A stretch of 64,000 nucleotides of DNA from Odontesthes bonariensis (lineage: Eukaryota; Chordata; Actinopteri; Atheriniformes; Atherinopsidae), in the NCBI RefSeq assembly GCF_027942865.1, contig NC_134526.1:21619784-21683783 (forward strand), read 5' to 3'. A program made the position numbers and the translations under genes. Below are positions 24,941 to 38,500 of this stretch, piece after piece; within the stretch, counting starts at the first letter, position 1, and the number at the start of each line of letters is the position of its first letter. The notes beneath the pieces are model-generated. The model made no database searches, had not been told where the DNA came from, and saw nothing but the letters and a program-made list of their open reading frames with translations.

Positions 24941-27036
24941 TTTAGCCACAGATGATGAGATGACTCTTTTCTGTTTGAAGCTCACTCTGCAAGAACTGGC
25001 GCGCCGAGTGGCATCGGCCCGGATTGTCGTGCTTTTGGCTTGGTCGCTGGCGGTGATTAAACGTTTTGGTTTTGTTTCCTGCTTTGGCGTTCACCAACAG
25101 ATGACTGACGTTTGCACATCGTATTTAGCCTCTTCTTTGTCATTTTTACTGAATCCAGACCACTTCCACATAACAGTGGGACCTTATTTGTCAACAGTCC
25201 GGGTTCAGTCTCACTCCTGCTTTCGTGTCTCTCCTCGGCGGCCCTCGTTCTCTCCTTCGTTTTCTGCTCAGTTTCCTTCCTCATTACGCCGGCAGGTCGT
25301 TATAATTTTCTTTTTTCCTCTTGGATTTTCTTGGCATTTAGCAAGCGGCTTAGATGTGCATTACTGCCAACTAGTGGACTGGAGTGTGCTGAGGGATACA
25401 CATGTAGACAGATCCACTGAAAATGTTGCACGCTGATCACTGGGATTGGCGTAAATCGAGTTTTACGATCACCCAGCCCTTTATGACGCCAGGACACATC
25501 GTTAGTCAATATTTAATTGGACTGTTGGCATGCGTCTGCTGGTTCCTTTACTTTTTTCACTGTGTGTTCTTCGACACTTCTTCTCTGTTCAGTTGAGTAC
25601 ACATTGTACTCGATCAATGTGCTGCCGACTTGAAGCTTTTCTACATGTTGGAAGCTGCAGCTGCATTCTTTTCAAATCACCCTCAGTGACTGGCTTCTGT
25701 CCATCCATTCCTACTTTTTAAACGCCCGTTTTTCTTTTCGCCTCTAAAATGAGTCCCTTTTTTTTCTTTCTTCCTTTTGCTGTTTATTTACATTTTTCTC
25801 ATTTTGTTTAGTCGCTGCGCACCCCCACCCCCAACCTGCTCCCGACTGTAAGATGATAGGAACAGCCGAGTTGCTGCCAACTCCAGGGGCCCTCATGAAA
25901 GCCGTTCTCAGATGGAAGCAGAGCTAAAGAGGAACAAGCTGTACTCTCTGTACCGAGCTGCAACAGTGACCATGCTTATATTCATTTGAAATGAACGATA
26001 AACATTTGAAAGAAAAAAATGCAGTGCAGCAAATGACTGTTTTTAAACGGGCATCTTAATGAAAACTTGCTCGTTTTGAAGAGTGCTTTCAATTGGATCT
26101 GAACTGAAGTTGCGGCAAAAAAAATGAACATTAATCTGCCAGTTTTGCTGACGCATCATTTGGATGATAAATTTCAAACGGTAAAAAGTTTCCATCGGTT
26201 TATGACAGCCCGAGGTGATTTGATCAAGTTGCTTGTGCGGTCTGTGAAATAATCCAAAACACAATGATGGGTTTAGCGTTGCATAACAAAAGAAAAATGA
26301 TCACTCTTGAGTTCTGGAACCATCACAGATCCCTCAATTATTGTCATCTTTGTCATTAGATCAGTCAATTTACTTGTCTTAATTGCTTCATCTCAAGAAG
26401 TCATATATATGTAATATTATTTAGACAACCTGACAAAAGTTTCTTTTTTTATGTCTTCATATATCTTTCAGATAATTAGGATAATGTGCTTTTAGAGTTC
26501 AGCGAGATAATGACATTGATTTGTCCATTTCTCTTTCTTTGATAGATTATTTTCAGAGGGTGGTTAAGCACCTTCTGGCAGACAATGTGTCTATGTTTTG
26601 GAGGAAAGCCCAGCTATAGCCAGTCAGTTGTCGGTGAAAAAAGTTGGGGTTTAGTGGTCAGTTTGTCGCGTCACTGCTTGACACAAATCCACCACTGATT
26701 TTTGTATCTCAAGGAAACCTCTTTCCTGGAATCATTTATACATTTTTACTTTTCCATTTCTTTTTTCGAATAACTCTCTTCACACTACAGGAGGCGAACC
26801 AATTGTTGTAGATTTGAATCGTTAGAAATGGCATTGTAGTCTCCAAACACATTTGTGCTTAATAGGATCTGCACACTTGCTAGTTGTCCACACATGGGTT
26901 TGTTTGTTCTCTTATCATGTTGGCTAGTGAACAGGGTGGTTGCTATTTGAACTGGAAATGTATAAATAGAGCTGTGTACTGCAGGCAGGGAGGCAGAGCT
27001 AACACACTCGAACTTGCACTAAGAAAAGGTTTGGGA

Positions 27037-27040
<4 letters not shown>

Positions 27041-27071
<31 letters not shown>
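27041..27071. repeat. (CA)n microsatellite
   Basis: Pure CA run of about 15 units. Confidence 0.95.
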
Positions 27072-27074
<3 letters not shown>

Positions 27075-28201
27075 ATTACAAACCCACTAGTTAATTTTTT
27101 CCTTTTGACATTTTGTTTCTTTCTTTGTTTTTTTTTCTTTCAGCTGCTTGTCCTGTTCCTTTTTTCTTCTTTTTACCTCCCATTTTAACTGTGTTGGGTC
27201 GTCTTTGTCCCATTATTACTGCTCTCGCTTGTCTCGGCGTCTTCGTGCAGGGCTGCCAGCTTTAAGCCTGTTGCCAGGGGTGGGCGATCTGACCGTGAGA
27301 TCATATGACAATCTTTAGGGGGTAGAATTACAATGAATGATCTGCATGACAGTTCTCCCCACAGATTTTAGTTGAGCTTGTGTGTTCACATGTTAAGTTG
27401 TGCATGTGGTTGCCTTGATACAAAGCCTGATTGCATATTGAAAGATCTGTCACAATTCTATCTCTGCTGCTTTAACATATTATCAGGATGTTGGTCTATC
27501 CACTGATATTCCTCTTTTAAGATATTGGCTTTTGTTGAAATAGAAGTTGAAAGTCACTGTTCTGGCGGTCGTCCATCATTTAGTGGGCTAAGTAAGTCTG
27601 TAGTTCTGAAGATGCATTCAATTGACCTGAGACTGCAGCAGGCAAAGGTGACCGGCTGTTTCACCACAGCTTGACTTGATGGCGTCCTTGTTCTCCTCTG
27701 CAGTGTTTGTAAGCTTCGCATCGCGACACAACAGAATCCTAGATGGTAGAGGTGCACGTTGCCCATTGAGGAAGATCAATAATATCGAGCTAACACTGCT
27801 ACAACAGAGACTCGGTCAGCTTGTTGGTTGGGGAAACACACAAAGGGACATGGCTAGTTATTTAACAGACTTTTTCCAAAATAGGAAATTTGCATTGTAG
27901 GTGCTAATGATACGGTCTGCATGTTTTATCTGAAAACCAAATGATATGCCATCAGATCGTCCTGATTTGGATGTCACATACTCGAATGAGTTGTTTATTT
28001 ACAGATAGTAAATGCACATTTGTGCCATCCCACTATGAAAATAAAATGTGTTCATGGCAGAGTTTTAAAATCCTTCAGCAGTACTTCAGAAACTGTTTTG
28101 TTCATGTTGTAACTGATGATTATCTCTGAAGTTATTGATTAGGTGTGCACAAAATTTGTTAACAGTACTGTTTTTCTTTTTCCTTCTCTTTTTTTCTGCA
28201 G

Positions 28202-28522
28202 TACCAGAGCATACAAAGTCAAGAAAGAGTCCTTAATCTTAACCACATCCCCCCTCCCCTTCCCCACACATAACTGACACACTCACACAAACCCCAACAC
28301 ACACAGATTGTCTTCAGCGATGCCAAGGGGGGCTGATCAGCTTGCTGCCTGCTCTGACAACCCCTGCCTCCTTACCTCATACCCCTGAGGCTGTGCTCAC
28401 TGAGCTTTGACCTTTAACCTCCGCTGCGTCGACCTGGGAACCAAAGGTCACCTGTTCTCCACCGACGCCGAGGACCCCGTCCTGCCCAGCCAGGAGTTGC
28501 AGCCACCAGTGGCACTCAGAGG
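28202..28522 (+). other. tnrc6a: Putative tnrc6a leader exon 4 (5' UTR with an upstream ORF)
   Basis: A strong pyrimidine tract and acceptor (TTTTTTTCTGCAG) precede it and a good donor (CTCAGAG|GTAAAC) follows it. No frame runs from an ATG to the 3' end. A 22-codon upstream ORF lies at 28,320-28,388. The frame open at the 3' end begins only after a TGA at 28,401-28,403 and has no ATG. It is therefore most likely 5' UTR. Whether it is constitutive or alternative cannot be told from sequence. Confidence 0.5.
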
Positions 28523-29677
28523 TAAACCGAAAAGAAGAAAGAGAGCACTACACTCACTTTTTATTCCCGCTTGCTTACAGGGACGCTAGCTTAGACAAGT
28601 ACGTGGCCTACGTGATGTTGAGTATGTGTTCCTATACATGCTATCTTTCGGTGCAGCTGTGCCAACATTTTCCTTGAATGGGGATGTAATCAGTCTGCAG
28701 TAAAATGAAGGGATGTTAATAATGCCGACTCTCCTAAAACGTCTGTCCCCACAAAGCGTTCATGTTGTTCCACTGTAACACGTCGTCTTTGTCTGGTATT
28801 TGTATTTTCTAAAAATCCAGGTTCACGCTGGTTTAAAGGTGGTTAGAAATAATCCCAGATCACTCGTTTGTGCACACGTTTAGCATACTGCGCATGGCTA
28901 CTAATTGGATCGTGTTTATTAAACCTAACTATGAATTCACAGATCAATCTTTTTTTGTTTCTACTGACAGGAGTCGAACCCTGTAGCCCTCGGACGTTAA
29001 TGACCTCTCCCGAAAAACAAAACTCTTCTAAACTAAAAGCTTGTCGCAAACTCATTCGGCACAACAAGCACTCTGTGTTTGTTCGTAAGTCGCGGTGGGT
29101 AAAGGCATCTGCTAAATTAATGCAGTGTAATAAACGCACACGCAGCGAAGCTGTGCGTCTTCTGTGTCGCTTCAGCTTCATACACACTGCGCTGAGGGGA
29201 GGGCAAGACTATAATGCAAAGGAAAAGCAATCACTGGGGAGCTTAAACTCTACCGTGTCGTACCCTTCCATGTAATGGAAAAACACACCATTTTAGTTGT
29301 GATGTCATTCTATTATCAGAGAATGCAGATTTTTGGGCTAATGGGCCAAATATGCTAAAATAAACTTATAATGCTAAAGAATTCATATAAGACATCTCGA
29401 TGATTTGTAGAGACCCTGGCTGAATTTAAAAATGAATAGGACTTTAATTCTTTATTACATTATAATGTGCATAACTAACTGTACTGGAGACCAGCAGTAT
29501 CTGTGTACTAATATACTTACACTTGCAAGCCCCTCCCCCTTTGAACTTTGGCTCTTTCTCTCTGTTTGCTTGATTCTCATTGGATTGCCAGTTTGTCCCA
29601 ACTATTTCTCATATCTCAACACTTTTTCTGTCTATCTCCCTCCAACTCTGTTTGACAGTCTCCCTCTTTGTTTCCAG
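28523..29677 (+). other. tnrc6a: Putative intron 4 of tnrc6a
   Basis: No exon seen. It contains a SINE tail copy near 29,083-29,130. Open frames of 114-135 codons here have no recognisable domain and overlap that repeat. Confidence 0.4.
29083..29130 (+). repeat. SINE 3'-tail fragment
   Basis: TTCGTAAGTCGCGGTGGGTA and GGCATCTGCTAAATTAATG match the tail of the SINE at 2862-3028. The tRNA-like head is not clearly visible. Confidence 0.5.
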
Positions 29678-29679
29678 GC

Positions 29680-29848
29680 ATGGCTCCCATTCGGGATTCC
29701 GTCAGCCATTCCCCTAATCAAACAGGTGACTACATATTGCCTTCTCTTTTTTTTCCCCCCTTCCTCACAGTGTCTTACTTTGGCTGTCTGCAGAGAAATC
29801 ATCGAACTAGCTTTTGACCTTGACCAATGATGAATTGTATTCTTTGCT

Positions 29849-29884
<36 letters not shown>

Positions 29885-32800
29885 ATGAGTGGGAAAGAAA
29901 GTGGGTGTGAAAGGGTCCAAGAGGAGACTTGGCAAGCTAACATGATAAGCTGCTAGAGCTGGCAACCATTATGTGAGAGAGACTTTGAAAGTGAGAAGCA
30001 CTTTAAGTTACAAGGACAGAAAAATAGGCAGCTGAGCTGATTCAAAGTTTGTGCTGTCGGCATGCTATGCTCACAGCACCTGCATCAAAACTTTTCACGT
30101 TCTTATCAAACTGTGAGGATCTTTTTTTTGTTTGTTTGTTTGTTTTTGACCGTATCTCCAAAAATCACCAACTTTCTGTCTTCAGCTAAACTTAATGAAA
30201 TCTAGGTGGTTGCTGCTGACGTAACATTCTCTCTTTGTAAGGCTTTACAGTTTTACAGTAACATCAGAAGTATCATAAATCTGTTGTACTACTGCAGGAA
30301 TTTGGTTTGAGACCGAATATTCTGCTAAATAAGGCATTACTACAGCATTGAAGATTTAGGTGCTTGCCCCTGTGATAGGATGAGCTTGTGCTGAATGGTC
30401 ATGAAAGCAAAATTGGATGTGGTTTGTGAGATCTAATTTTAGACGCATGCCAGGTCTGAATGCTGGTCTCTGGCAGTTAACATATTATATGTGATTACCT
30501 CCTCTTCTTTGCCAAATCCTGCCCTCACTTCCTTCGTCGCGCCCCCCCTTCTTACTCTGTTGCCATCTTCGCTATGCTCTCCGACTGACTATCGTCTTCT
30601 GCCTCACTGAATCTTAGTTAACTCCTTTGGCATGCTTTTGGGTCCTGCTGTGGTGACAAAATGGTGACAGTCGTTTCCAGGGGCAGGCCTGGCAGTGATC
30701 ACATCCAGAACAATTGGGTAGCTGAAACTTGGAGGGAAAAGTAAAGCATAAAAAAAGTGTGAATGGTGGTTTAATATAGTACACCTTATAAGCTCATGTT
30801 ATTAAATGCTTGTATTTTCTTTCCAAAATAGCTTTTTTTTTTTTTTTTACTTCATATTAATCAGTGTCGTCTGCTATGTCCATCTTTTTCATCCAGGTCT
30901 TGAGCATCCTGGCTTGGACTCGCAGTATGAGCCTTCCCCCTGGTCCTCTGGCTCCCCCTGCAGCAGTGACGGCAACTGGGGCAAAGTCCTAGTGGACGGA
31001 AGTACCGACAAATCCAATAACCCTTGTTCAACCAGCTCCTCTGTCTGGCCTCCCTCCTCCTCTTCATTTTCTTGCTCGTCCTCCTCTTCTTCTTCTGGCT
31101 GCGGTTCAGGATCAGATCCTGAGTTGGCATCAGAATGCATGGACGCAGAATCTAGCTCCCCAGTTGGCTCAGAGAAAAACCTTGGCGCTATTGCTGCAAA
31201 TACAGTGATGATGATGTCAACAAATGCTTCTTCCTCAGTGTCCTCTACAGCCTCTTCCCCAGCCTCCTCTTTGGGGACTGCCACCATGATGGTCGGTGTT
31301 ACTGTGAATGGAGATACCAACGGTTGTCAGGTAATTGGAGGTTTGGGAACCATTAGCAGCGCAAATAATGGAAACAATTTCACAGGATCCTCACACTACT
31401 CCATAGCTGGGTCCAGCAGTATTGGCAGCAATAATATGAGTAACCACAACCACAAGATAGCTGGCAACAGTGGTGTATGGGGTACCCAGTCAGGCAGCAA
31501 CATGAACAGCACTGGTGGGAGTAACCCCTGCATTAATGGAGGGTTAAACCCAAACACTTTAAACCCAAATGCCAACCATGGTGCCTGGCCTCAGAATCAA
31601 ACCCCAAGTCCAGTGTGCCAGGGCCAACGGCCTCTACAGGCCCCGGGGATGAGTTCCAAACTGGGTTTGACTGCTCGGCCCCAGGGCCCCATGCTCGGCT
31701 GGGGTGGCATGGCAGCTCCAGACAACAGCAGTATGATGGAAGACACTGAGGTGAATAATGGTACATCGAACAGCAAGGTGTTAGGAAGCAGCAGCAGTGG
31801 AAATGGTGGTCTGCAGTCTGCCAACCTTAACACTGAATCCAATGGACCAAATAACACTATCATGATAAATACTACTACTACTACTAACACCACAATGACC
31901 TCTAGTCCACCAAACTCTACCGCCTCACCCCAAATTAGTGGGGATTGTTCCTGGGGTTCCATTGGAGGAGGAAATGGGGGTCCACTGGCCAATGGAAACT
32001 CATCATCTGCTCCCCAGCACCCCCAAGGAGAGTTGGGCAGTACTGGGGCCTTTGGTACGCCTTGGGGCGCAGCTACCTACCCTGTAGACAAGGGCCCCCC
32101 AAATGCAGACACTGTGAACCCCCAAATCTCCACTGCTGCTTTCAAGAGTAATAATAACCACAATAACACTGGGGCCCCACGCTGGGACCAGGGGCCCACC
32201 AATAACTCAAACCAGCCTCAGAGCAACTTGTCCTGGGGTGTTGGCTCCAATCAAATCCCAGGCTCTGCAGGCCAAACTCCAGGAAATGGAAACCAAACTA
32301 CTATGGGCCCTCCAGCAGGGATACCTCGCCCCTGGGGGAGCAGCGCGTCCTCTTCTTCCTCATCGTCGTCTTCTTCCACATCTAACAACAAGAATTCGAA
32401 TGGAGAATGGGGACCGACAGCTTCTGGAAACAACCATTCAGATGCTGGAAGTCATAAAGGAAGCTCTGCTAACAATGGCTGGAAAAGCCTTGAGGATGAC
32501 GCCATGGGGATGGGAGGAGCAGGTAGTGGAAGCCATGGCTTAGGAAGTGTCCCCGGAGGCTGGGGTCGCTCAGGAGGAAGTGAAGGAAGTGGCGAGAGCT
32601 CCGGAGGTAGATCTAGCTCAGACAGAGACAGCAACCAGTCTAAAGGAGGAAACCGCAGAAAAGGTACCCAGCCAGCATCAGTACTATCAGCTGTGGCCCA
32701 GGCCGACGTGGACCCAAGGGTTCTGTCCAACACTGGATGGGGACAGACACCAATACGGCAGAACACTGCTTGGGATGTCAATTCTCCCTCTAAAAATCAG

Positions 32801-33295
32801 CATCAGGGTCCCAGAGCAGAGGAAAGAAAGCAAAGTAGTGGAGGCTCCGGCTGGGGCACAGCAACTCCGGCAGCTCCCTCCCAGACCTCTGGAGGTACGA
32901 ACATGTGTATTTTAATGTGTACAAAAGTTGCTATTACAGAAATGAACAATAGAATAAAATAATCAATGTACTCTTCGTGTACTTGCAGGTTGGGGCGGTG
33001 GGCCAAGCAACTCAGGCCCAGATAGTGGAGGTTCTGGCTGGGGAGAGAAAAGACAAACATCTGGTTGGGACAGTAAAGTCCCTCCTAATGGAGGTGGGCA
33101 AAGTGGCTGGGATAATGGACCCAGTTACAAGAATAGTAACAATAGTAACACCTGGAGCAACAACATTAAAGACGACAGGTTATTAATATCTTTACTTTCA
33201 GCCATAACTGATTTTCAATTTTTAAATGTCCTCCTTTGGAAGTCTTTTTTTTTTTTCTTTTTAAACTGCCTAATTTAAACTTTACTTACCATGTT

Positions 33296-33329
<34 letters not shown>

Positions 33330-35489
33330 GTCCAATACATGGACTAATGCACCCAAACCACAGCAGGGCTGGGGTTCCAACAGTGGAAATGGAAATGATA
33401 CTTGGCCCGGTAGTGTTGATGGTCCTCGAGCAGGGGCCAAAAGCCACTGGGGGGAACCTCAAAAAGGTGCCGGCTCAGTGGGCTGGGACAGCGACAGCGA
33501 CCGGTCCGGCTCTGGATGTTGGAGTGAGCCAAGCCGAACCAACACCAGCAGCAGTAACACCTGGGTAGGCAGCGGAGGATCAAATACTCCAGACCAGAGC
33601 ACTCCAAACCCAGGCTCCAACTGGGGAGACTCGGTCCACAAACCTAACCCTCAGAGTAACACTCAAAACTGGGGTGAGCCGATGAAGAACAACCATGGAA
33701 CTCAGAACTGGGGAGAGCCAAATTCTAAACCCTCTGAGTGGGGAAAAGGTCCTGAATCCAACATGTCTAGAGGCAATCAAGTTCCTAATAAGCCAACAGG
33801 TAGTTATCTGGATTTTTCATCTTATTTTGATCTTAGATCTTAGAATTGATTTTTTGATTTTTTTATTTTTAAGTTTTATTCATATGTTAAATAAGAGTTT
33901 AGACAGTAAAACATTTCAGTGAAATGATAACTAATAGTTTTATTTATATTTCAGGCTGGCTTGGAGGCCCTATACCCACAGTAGGTCAGAAGGAGGAAGT
34001 GTCAACTGGGTGGGAAGAACCTTCTCCAGAGTCTATCCGTCGGAGGATGGAGATCGATGATGGAACTGCAGCTTGGGGAGATCCTGGTAAACACTTAACA
34101 AATAATAAATCTCTTCTTTAGAAAGCTTGTATGAAATCATTCGAAATGGTGGGTTAATCATTTTCAACTATCAAACTTGACTTTTAGGTAAAAACAGCAG
34201 TGGAGGTGTCAACAAGTGGAACAGGACTAGTCAACCAGATCAGGAGGCCACCGGCCCATCCTCTCAGCCCCAGTCCCACCCAGCACACAAAACCATGCAG
34301 CATCTTAATGAAGAAAAAAGCTGCAACTCTGGTAGGTTTGAATATCTTAATATGCATTAATGAACTGCAGTTACGGGTTAGAGTTTTTGCTTTTTCTATG
34401 TCTTTAATGTTGAGGGACATGCAAGCATCTGGCCATGACACGAGGCAGTCATTAAAATGCGACCAGCATGCATGTACAAGCCCTCTGGTGCTGTGTTTGT
34501 CATGAGACGTCTCTGCATTGACAATTTTAGAGTTTAAATGGTACAAACAAAGTAAATGAGAGATGTGCACAGAAAAAAATATTCTTAGTGTGACCATAAC
34601 CAGACTTTTAACATCCATATAAACAGTTAGTCCAACCAAAACTGTATGAAATTTCCAGACTGTCGCTCTGCTCTAATGAAATACAGTTTTTTATAACAAC
34701 ATTGTCACTATCTCTATCTGTGTAGCAGTTAAATTCAGCTCTACTTACTTATACTATGATCTTCCACAGAAAAAGGTTTACCCCCCTTCCTGGTTGCCTG
34801 TGTCGAAAGGGCTTTTTGTAAAGCCAGTTGAGTCATCCCTTTGGAATGCTAAGAGCATCCATTTTTCTCTTCACCTTTTTTTTCTTCTCTTCCCTTTCTC
34901 GCTCGCCCGCCAGTTTTACAAGAAACGCACACAAACTTTTGTTGAGCTTCTGTATGAGAGAACAAGAGAGGCCGTGAGAGGCAGAGGAGCTGTGCTGCCT
35001 CAGTAATGGGAATAGTTCCAGTGTAAGATGGGGAAATCTAAAACAAGCAGTGCAGCGTTTCTGTGGAAGGGGCCTGAGAAGGAAAAAAGCAGAAGGGATT
35101 GTTAATTATTCAGAGTTCCTGGTGTATGAGCTAATCGAAGCCGATACGTGGACAGATAGGAAGGGCAGGAAACTGCACTGTTTAGCATTTTGACTTATTT
35201 TCATTAATTTTGTTCGTACGTTGGTGCAAAAAAAAGTCATTGAAAAAAGAAAAACCAGACTCAAGTGTTGTTTTCTTAGTTGGAGATGTCTTAAAGCAAC
35301 GGGCTGTACTTTTGAGCAGATAAACTCCAATCAAGTTTATTTTTGCATGAGCTAAGCAATAGATTGCAGATTGTGTCCTGTCCGCGGTGTTTTCCTTCAT
35401 GATGAAGACCTAAACCTGCCAAGAAACCCAACTTTACCGTGACCTCCTGGTAATGTTGGCACCAAATTGCAGTGCTCACGGGTGCAGAG

Positions 35490-35539
<50 letters not shown>

Positions 35540-38500
35540 TTAAGACTGGATTTTGGGGCAGAATGAGGTTTGGGCTAAGGGTTGGTTATTCAGTTGTGAT
35601 GGTTAAGATTTGCGTAATTGGGCCCACGTGTCTCATCTCGTATCTCAGTCTGCTTTGCTTTGTGTGCTTCTTTGGGATGTTATGTATGGAAGCCCTCATG
35701 TACATGCACAATCACAAGAGGAACTTGGAAGCCTGAAGCCACCCCATGATCTGTCCTATTTTTACTGAGTGGTATCCCTGGCATCTCCAGAAACTCCTCC
35801 TGTGAAGGGAGAAAGTGGTTGCTCTGGCTGGTCAGCTGTAACGGGAGCCTTTTGAACTCGGACATGCACTTTAAAAAATACATATACTCGCATCTGAAAG
35901 GGTATATATCTAAATAAACTCTTACACGGTCACATTGACACAGGCTTCCCTGGTGACATGAGCCACGGCCCTCACTTAAATTTCCATTCCCTGATTCCAG
36001 CAGAAATGACAGTGAACTTTGTGAGTTGGGTCCTGTCACCCTTCATGTAATGCAGACCACCTTCCAACTCTGGGCAAACACCTGGTATGACCCCTCAAAG
36101 ACCAGCTGCTTTACTAACTGCCGGCGTTAGCTATGACATTGAAGCAGAAATCTATTATTGCCGCCAAATACCAGTGATGTCTAAGCTATGTATGAGTACG
36201 CTCAACCTGTGCCATGGTTCAAATGGGTACCATTTTCTTTTTTTCCTCCAGGTTGGGGTGAGTCTTACCCCCAGCAGAAGGAATCCTTAACATGGGGGGA
36301 GCCTAAGGCTGCTCCACCTGTGACTGTAGACAATGGAACATCTGCCTGGGGGAAGCCTATGGACAGCAGCACCAGATGGGAGGAACCCAACAGGGATAGC
36401 AGAGAGTCTGGGTCTGGATGGGGCACCCAGCATAAAACGGGTGAGTGCACACTCACCTTTATTATCTTCAAAAATAAATTTGTGATGGAAGAGTTACTCT
36501 GTAGCAGGTGTCTATGTGCAGCACTGTGTACATGAAATGTGCCAATATTGAGTTGCCATCTTTCCCTTCCTCCGTAATAGCACCAGGTCCTAAGCCCATG
36601 GAGACATGGTGTGGTGAAGACGTGTCCATGAGCAATAGCTGGGATCAGGAAGAGGAGGTTGAGATCGGAATGTGGAGCAACAGCCAGCAGGACAACAGGC
36701 CTCATGACCAAAACACCTGGAACTACAAGCATAAAGGCTCTAACAGGGTTTGTGCACCTCAGCTTTCTACATTCAGTCATCTTAAACATGACATGAGAAC
36801 ATTTTATTTTAGTGAAGCTTGTTCTGGAGACAAAATGATTGCAGGTTTTTGTTTAAAAGTCCTTAAGGTCTCATTTCTGTCTTGTTTCAGATGAACAAAC
36901 CAGTCAACAAACAGGATGAACCCTGGATGAAACCTTTCATCAACCAGTTCAACAGTATGAATTTCTCTGTAAGTACCACCTCTGATTCACTTTTAAGTTC
37001 TGTCTCTTCAAATGGCTGAGTTGTGTTGGTATGCACCTGATTTCTGATATTGTCATAAAAGTTTTGTGAAGAAGAAAGATCATCTGGAACCATAACGGAT
37101 GCATCAAACATTTGACCTGTAATGTGTATGGAACATCCTCTGTGCCTGTTGCTACCTGATCAGCATTCTTAAGACTGTTTTCTGAAAACTTTCTTTACTG
37201 ATTAGCTTTGTTGTCTTTGAACCTGCAGAGAGACTCTCCTGACGACTCCATGAAGACGGGAGCAGGGATGGTGGCAGACAAGCGTATGGACATGAACAGT
37301 ATGGGAGACTTCAACGGAGTCATGGGGAAGAACCCTGGGTCCCGTCAGCAGCTCCACAAAGAGTCTGCCATGGATCGCAGTCCTTACTACGACAAGGTAT
37401 GCAGGCTTTGCCATTTTTACCGCCATTATAGCGTTCAAGTCGGAGGTGTTCTCAGCCCTGTTGTGCCCCTTGGTGGCTGTTCCATCACATTGCACTTGGG
37501 ATCTTTGAAAGGCGCGTTTCGTCTTGTTTGCTTTATGTTGCGTCATAAGTAATTCCCTGTCACAAACTACTGTTTGGCTCTGCCCTTGTCTCCAACTTTC
37601 AACCTTACTAGTTTATTTTTCATCCTCCCAACCGCTCCTTTTCTACTTGGCACACATCCTTCTCATTTCTCACGTCACCCCTGCTCGTTCATGAGTATCG
37701 TTTAGCTCGTCAAACTTCCCTACTCTGAACCTTCCATTTCCCGTCCCCGCATTCTTCTCTTTCCCCCTCCATCTCCTTGACTTTCTCCGTAAAATTAACT
37801 CAATTTTCTTTTCTCCTTCCCTTGCTGTGCTTCTTTGGCTGCTGATGTGCTTCCTGTCCCTCTGTGCAACCCGGCATCTGCTTCTGCAGCTTTCTGCTTA
37901 TGATAATCCAGCCTCTGATGAGCTCCCATCCAATCAAAGCATGAGCCTTTCCCCTAGAAATTCTGCTCAGCCTATGCCCTGTTGCAACTCTGGGCCATCC
38001 CCTTCCCTCTCTAATTCTGGGGCTGCTCAGCAGGTGAGTGTGGAAGGACGAGGGTGTGGTTGTCTTTTTGGTCTTGAGCCAGTTACCACAATCTACCGTC
38101 TACTGAACAGCATATGATCATCATTTACTTATTGAACTGTTTCTGTGTTAAATCATGACGTACAAAACAAAGGTTGAAGTGTCTTGTTGCACATTATAAT
38201 AATTTGCTCGTGTTTTGTGTTTCCCCTGCTCAGAATGTAAACCCCATGTTGGGTGGCAGCAGCGTAGCACAGGGCCGAGGCGGCCCCCAGTCCCAAACCC
38301 CACCTCAACCCAGTTTTCGTAACCAAGTGCCTCCACCCATCCTGCCCTCTCAGGTACTAAATGCTACACTTGGCTCTGACAAGCCCCTGAAGCGTTTGGC
38401 CCAGGAAATTAGTTTTTCACTGCTGGAGAAACCGAAAGAAAGGGTTTTGAAGTTGAGCTCTGGCTCCAGATAGCACTGGAACCACTTTGGTGGAAAAAAC

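Larger units (their letters stand above)
19981..28201 (+). other. tnrc6a: Putative intron 3 of tnrc6a
   Basis: Eight kilobases without a recognised coding exon. It contains the hAT MITE, the Tc1 fragment and microsatellites listed separately; the rest is unannotated AT-rich sequence. The frame at 24,786-25,436 runs from a transposase relic through a microsatellite and is not a gene. Confidence 0.45.

Noticed and set aside
24786-25436. 216-codon open frame as a gene
   Set aside because: It starts in a transposase relic, runs through a TA microsatellite as Tyr-Ile repeats and then through unsupported sequence. It is a chance frame.
28407-28589. Coding use of the 28,202-28,522 exon as the tnrc6a N-terminus
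   Set aside because: The frame that would join the large exon opens just after a TGA and contains no ATG, and the exon at 29,678 supplies a proper start. Non-AUG initiation cannot be excluded but is not needed.
29432-29830. 132-codon open frame as an independent gene
   Set aside because: It covers the intron-exon-intron region around the tnrc6a start exon in another frame; the splice signals inside it and the in-phase ATG exon explain the region better.
30889-31320. Minus-strand Glu-rich open frames opposite the large tnrc6a exon
   Set aside because: These are antisense shadows of Ser-codon repeats (TCC/TCT read as GAG/GGA). There is no splice or start support.
34918-35006. Candidate extra exon after an acceptor-like CCCGCCAG, encoding about 29 residues and a stop
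   Set aside because: It shows no similarity to TNRC6 proteins, would truncate the protein before its silencing domain, and lies in a long intron. It may be a cryptic terminal exon, but nothing supports it.
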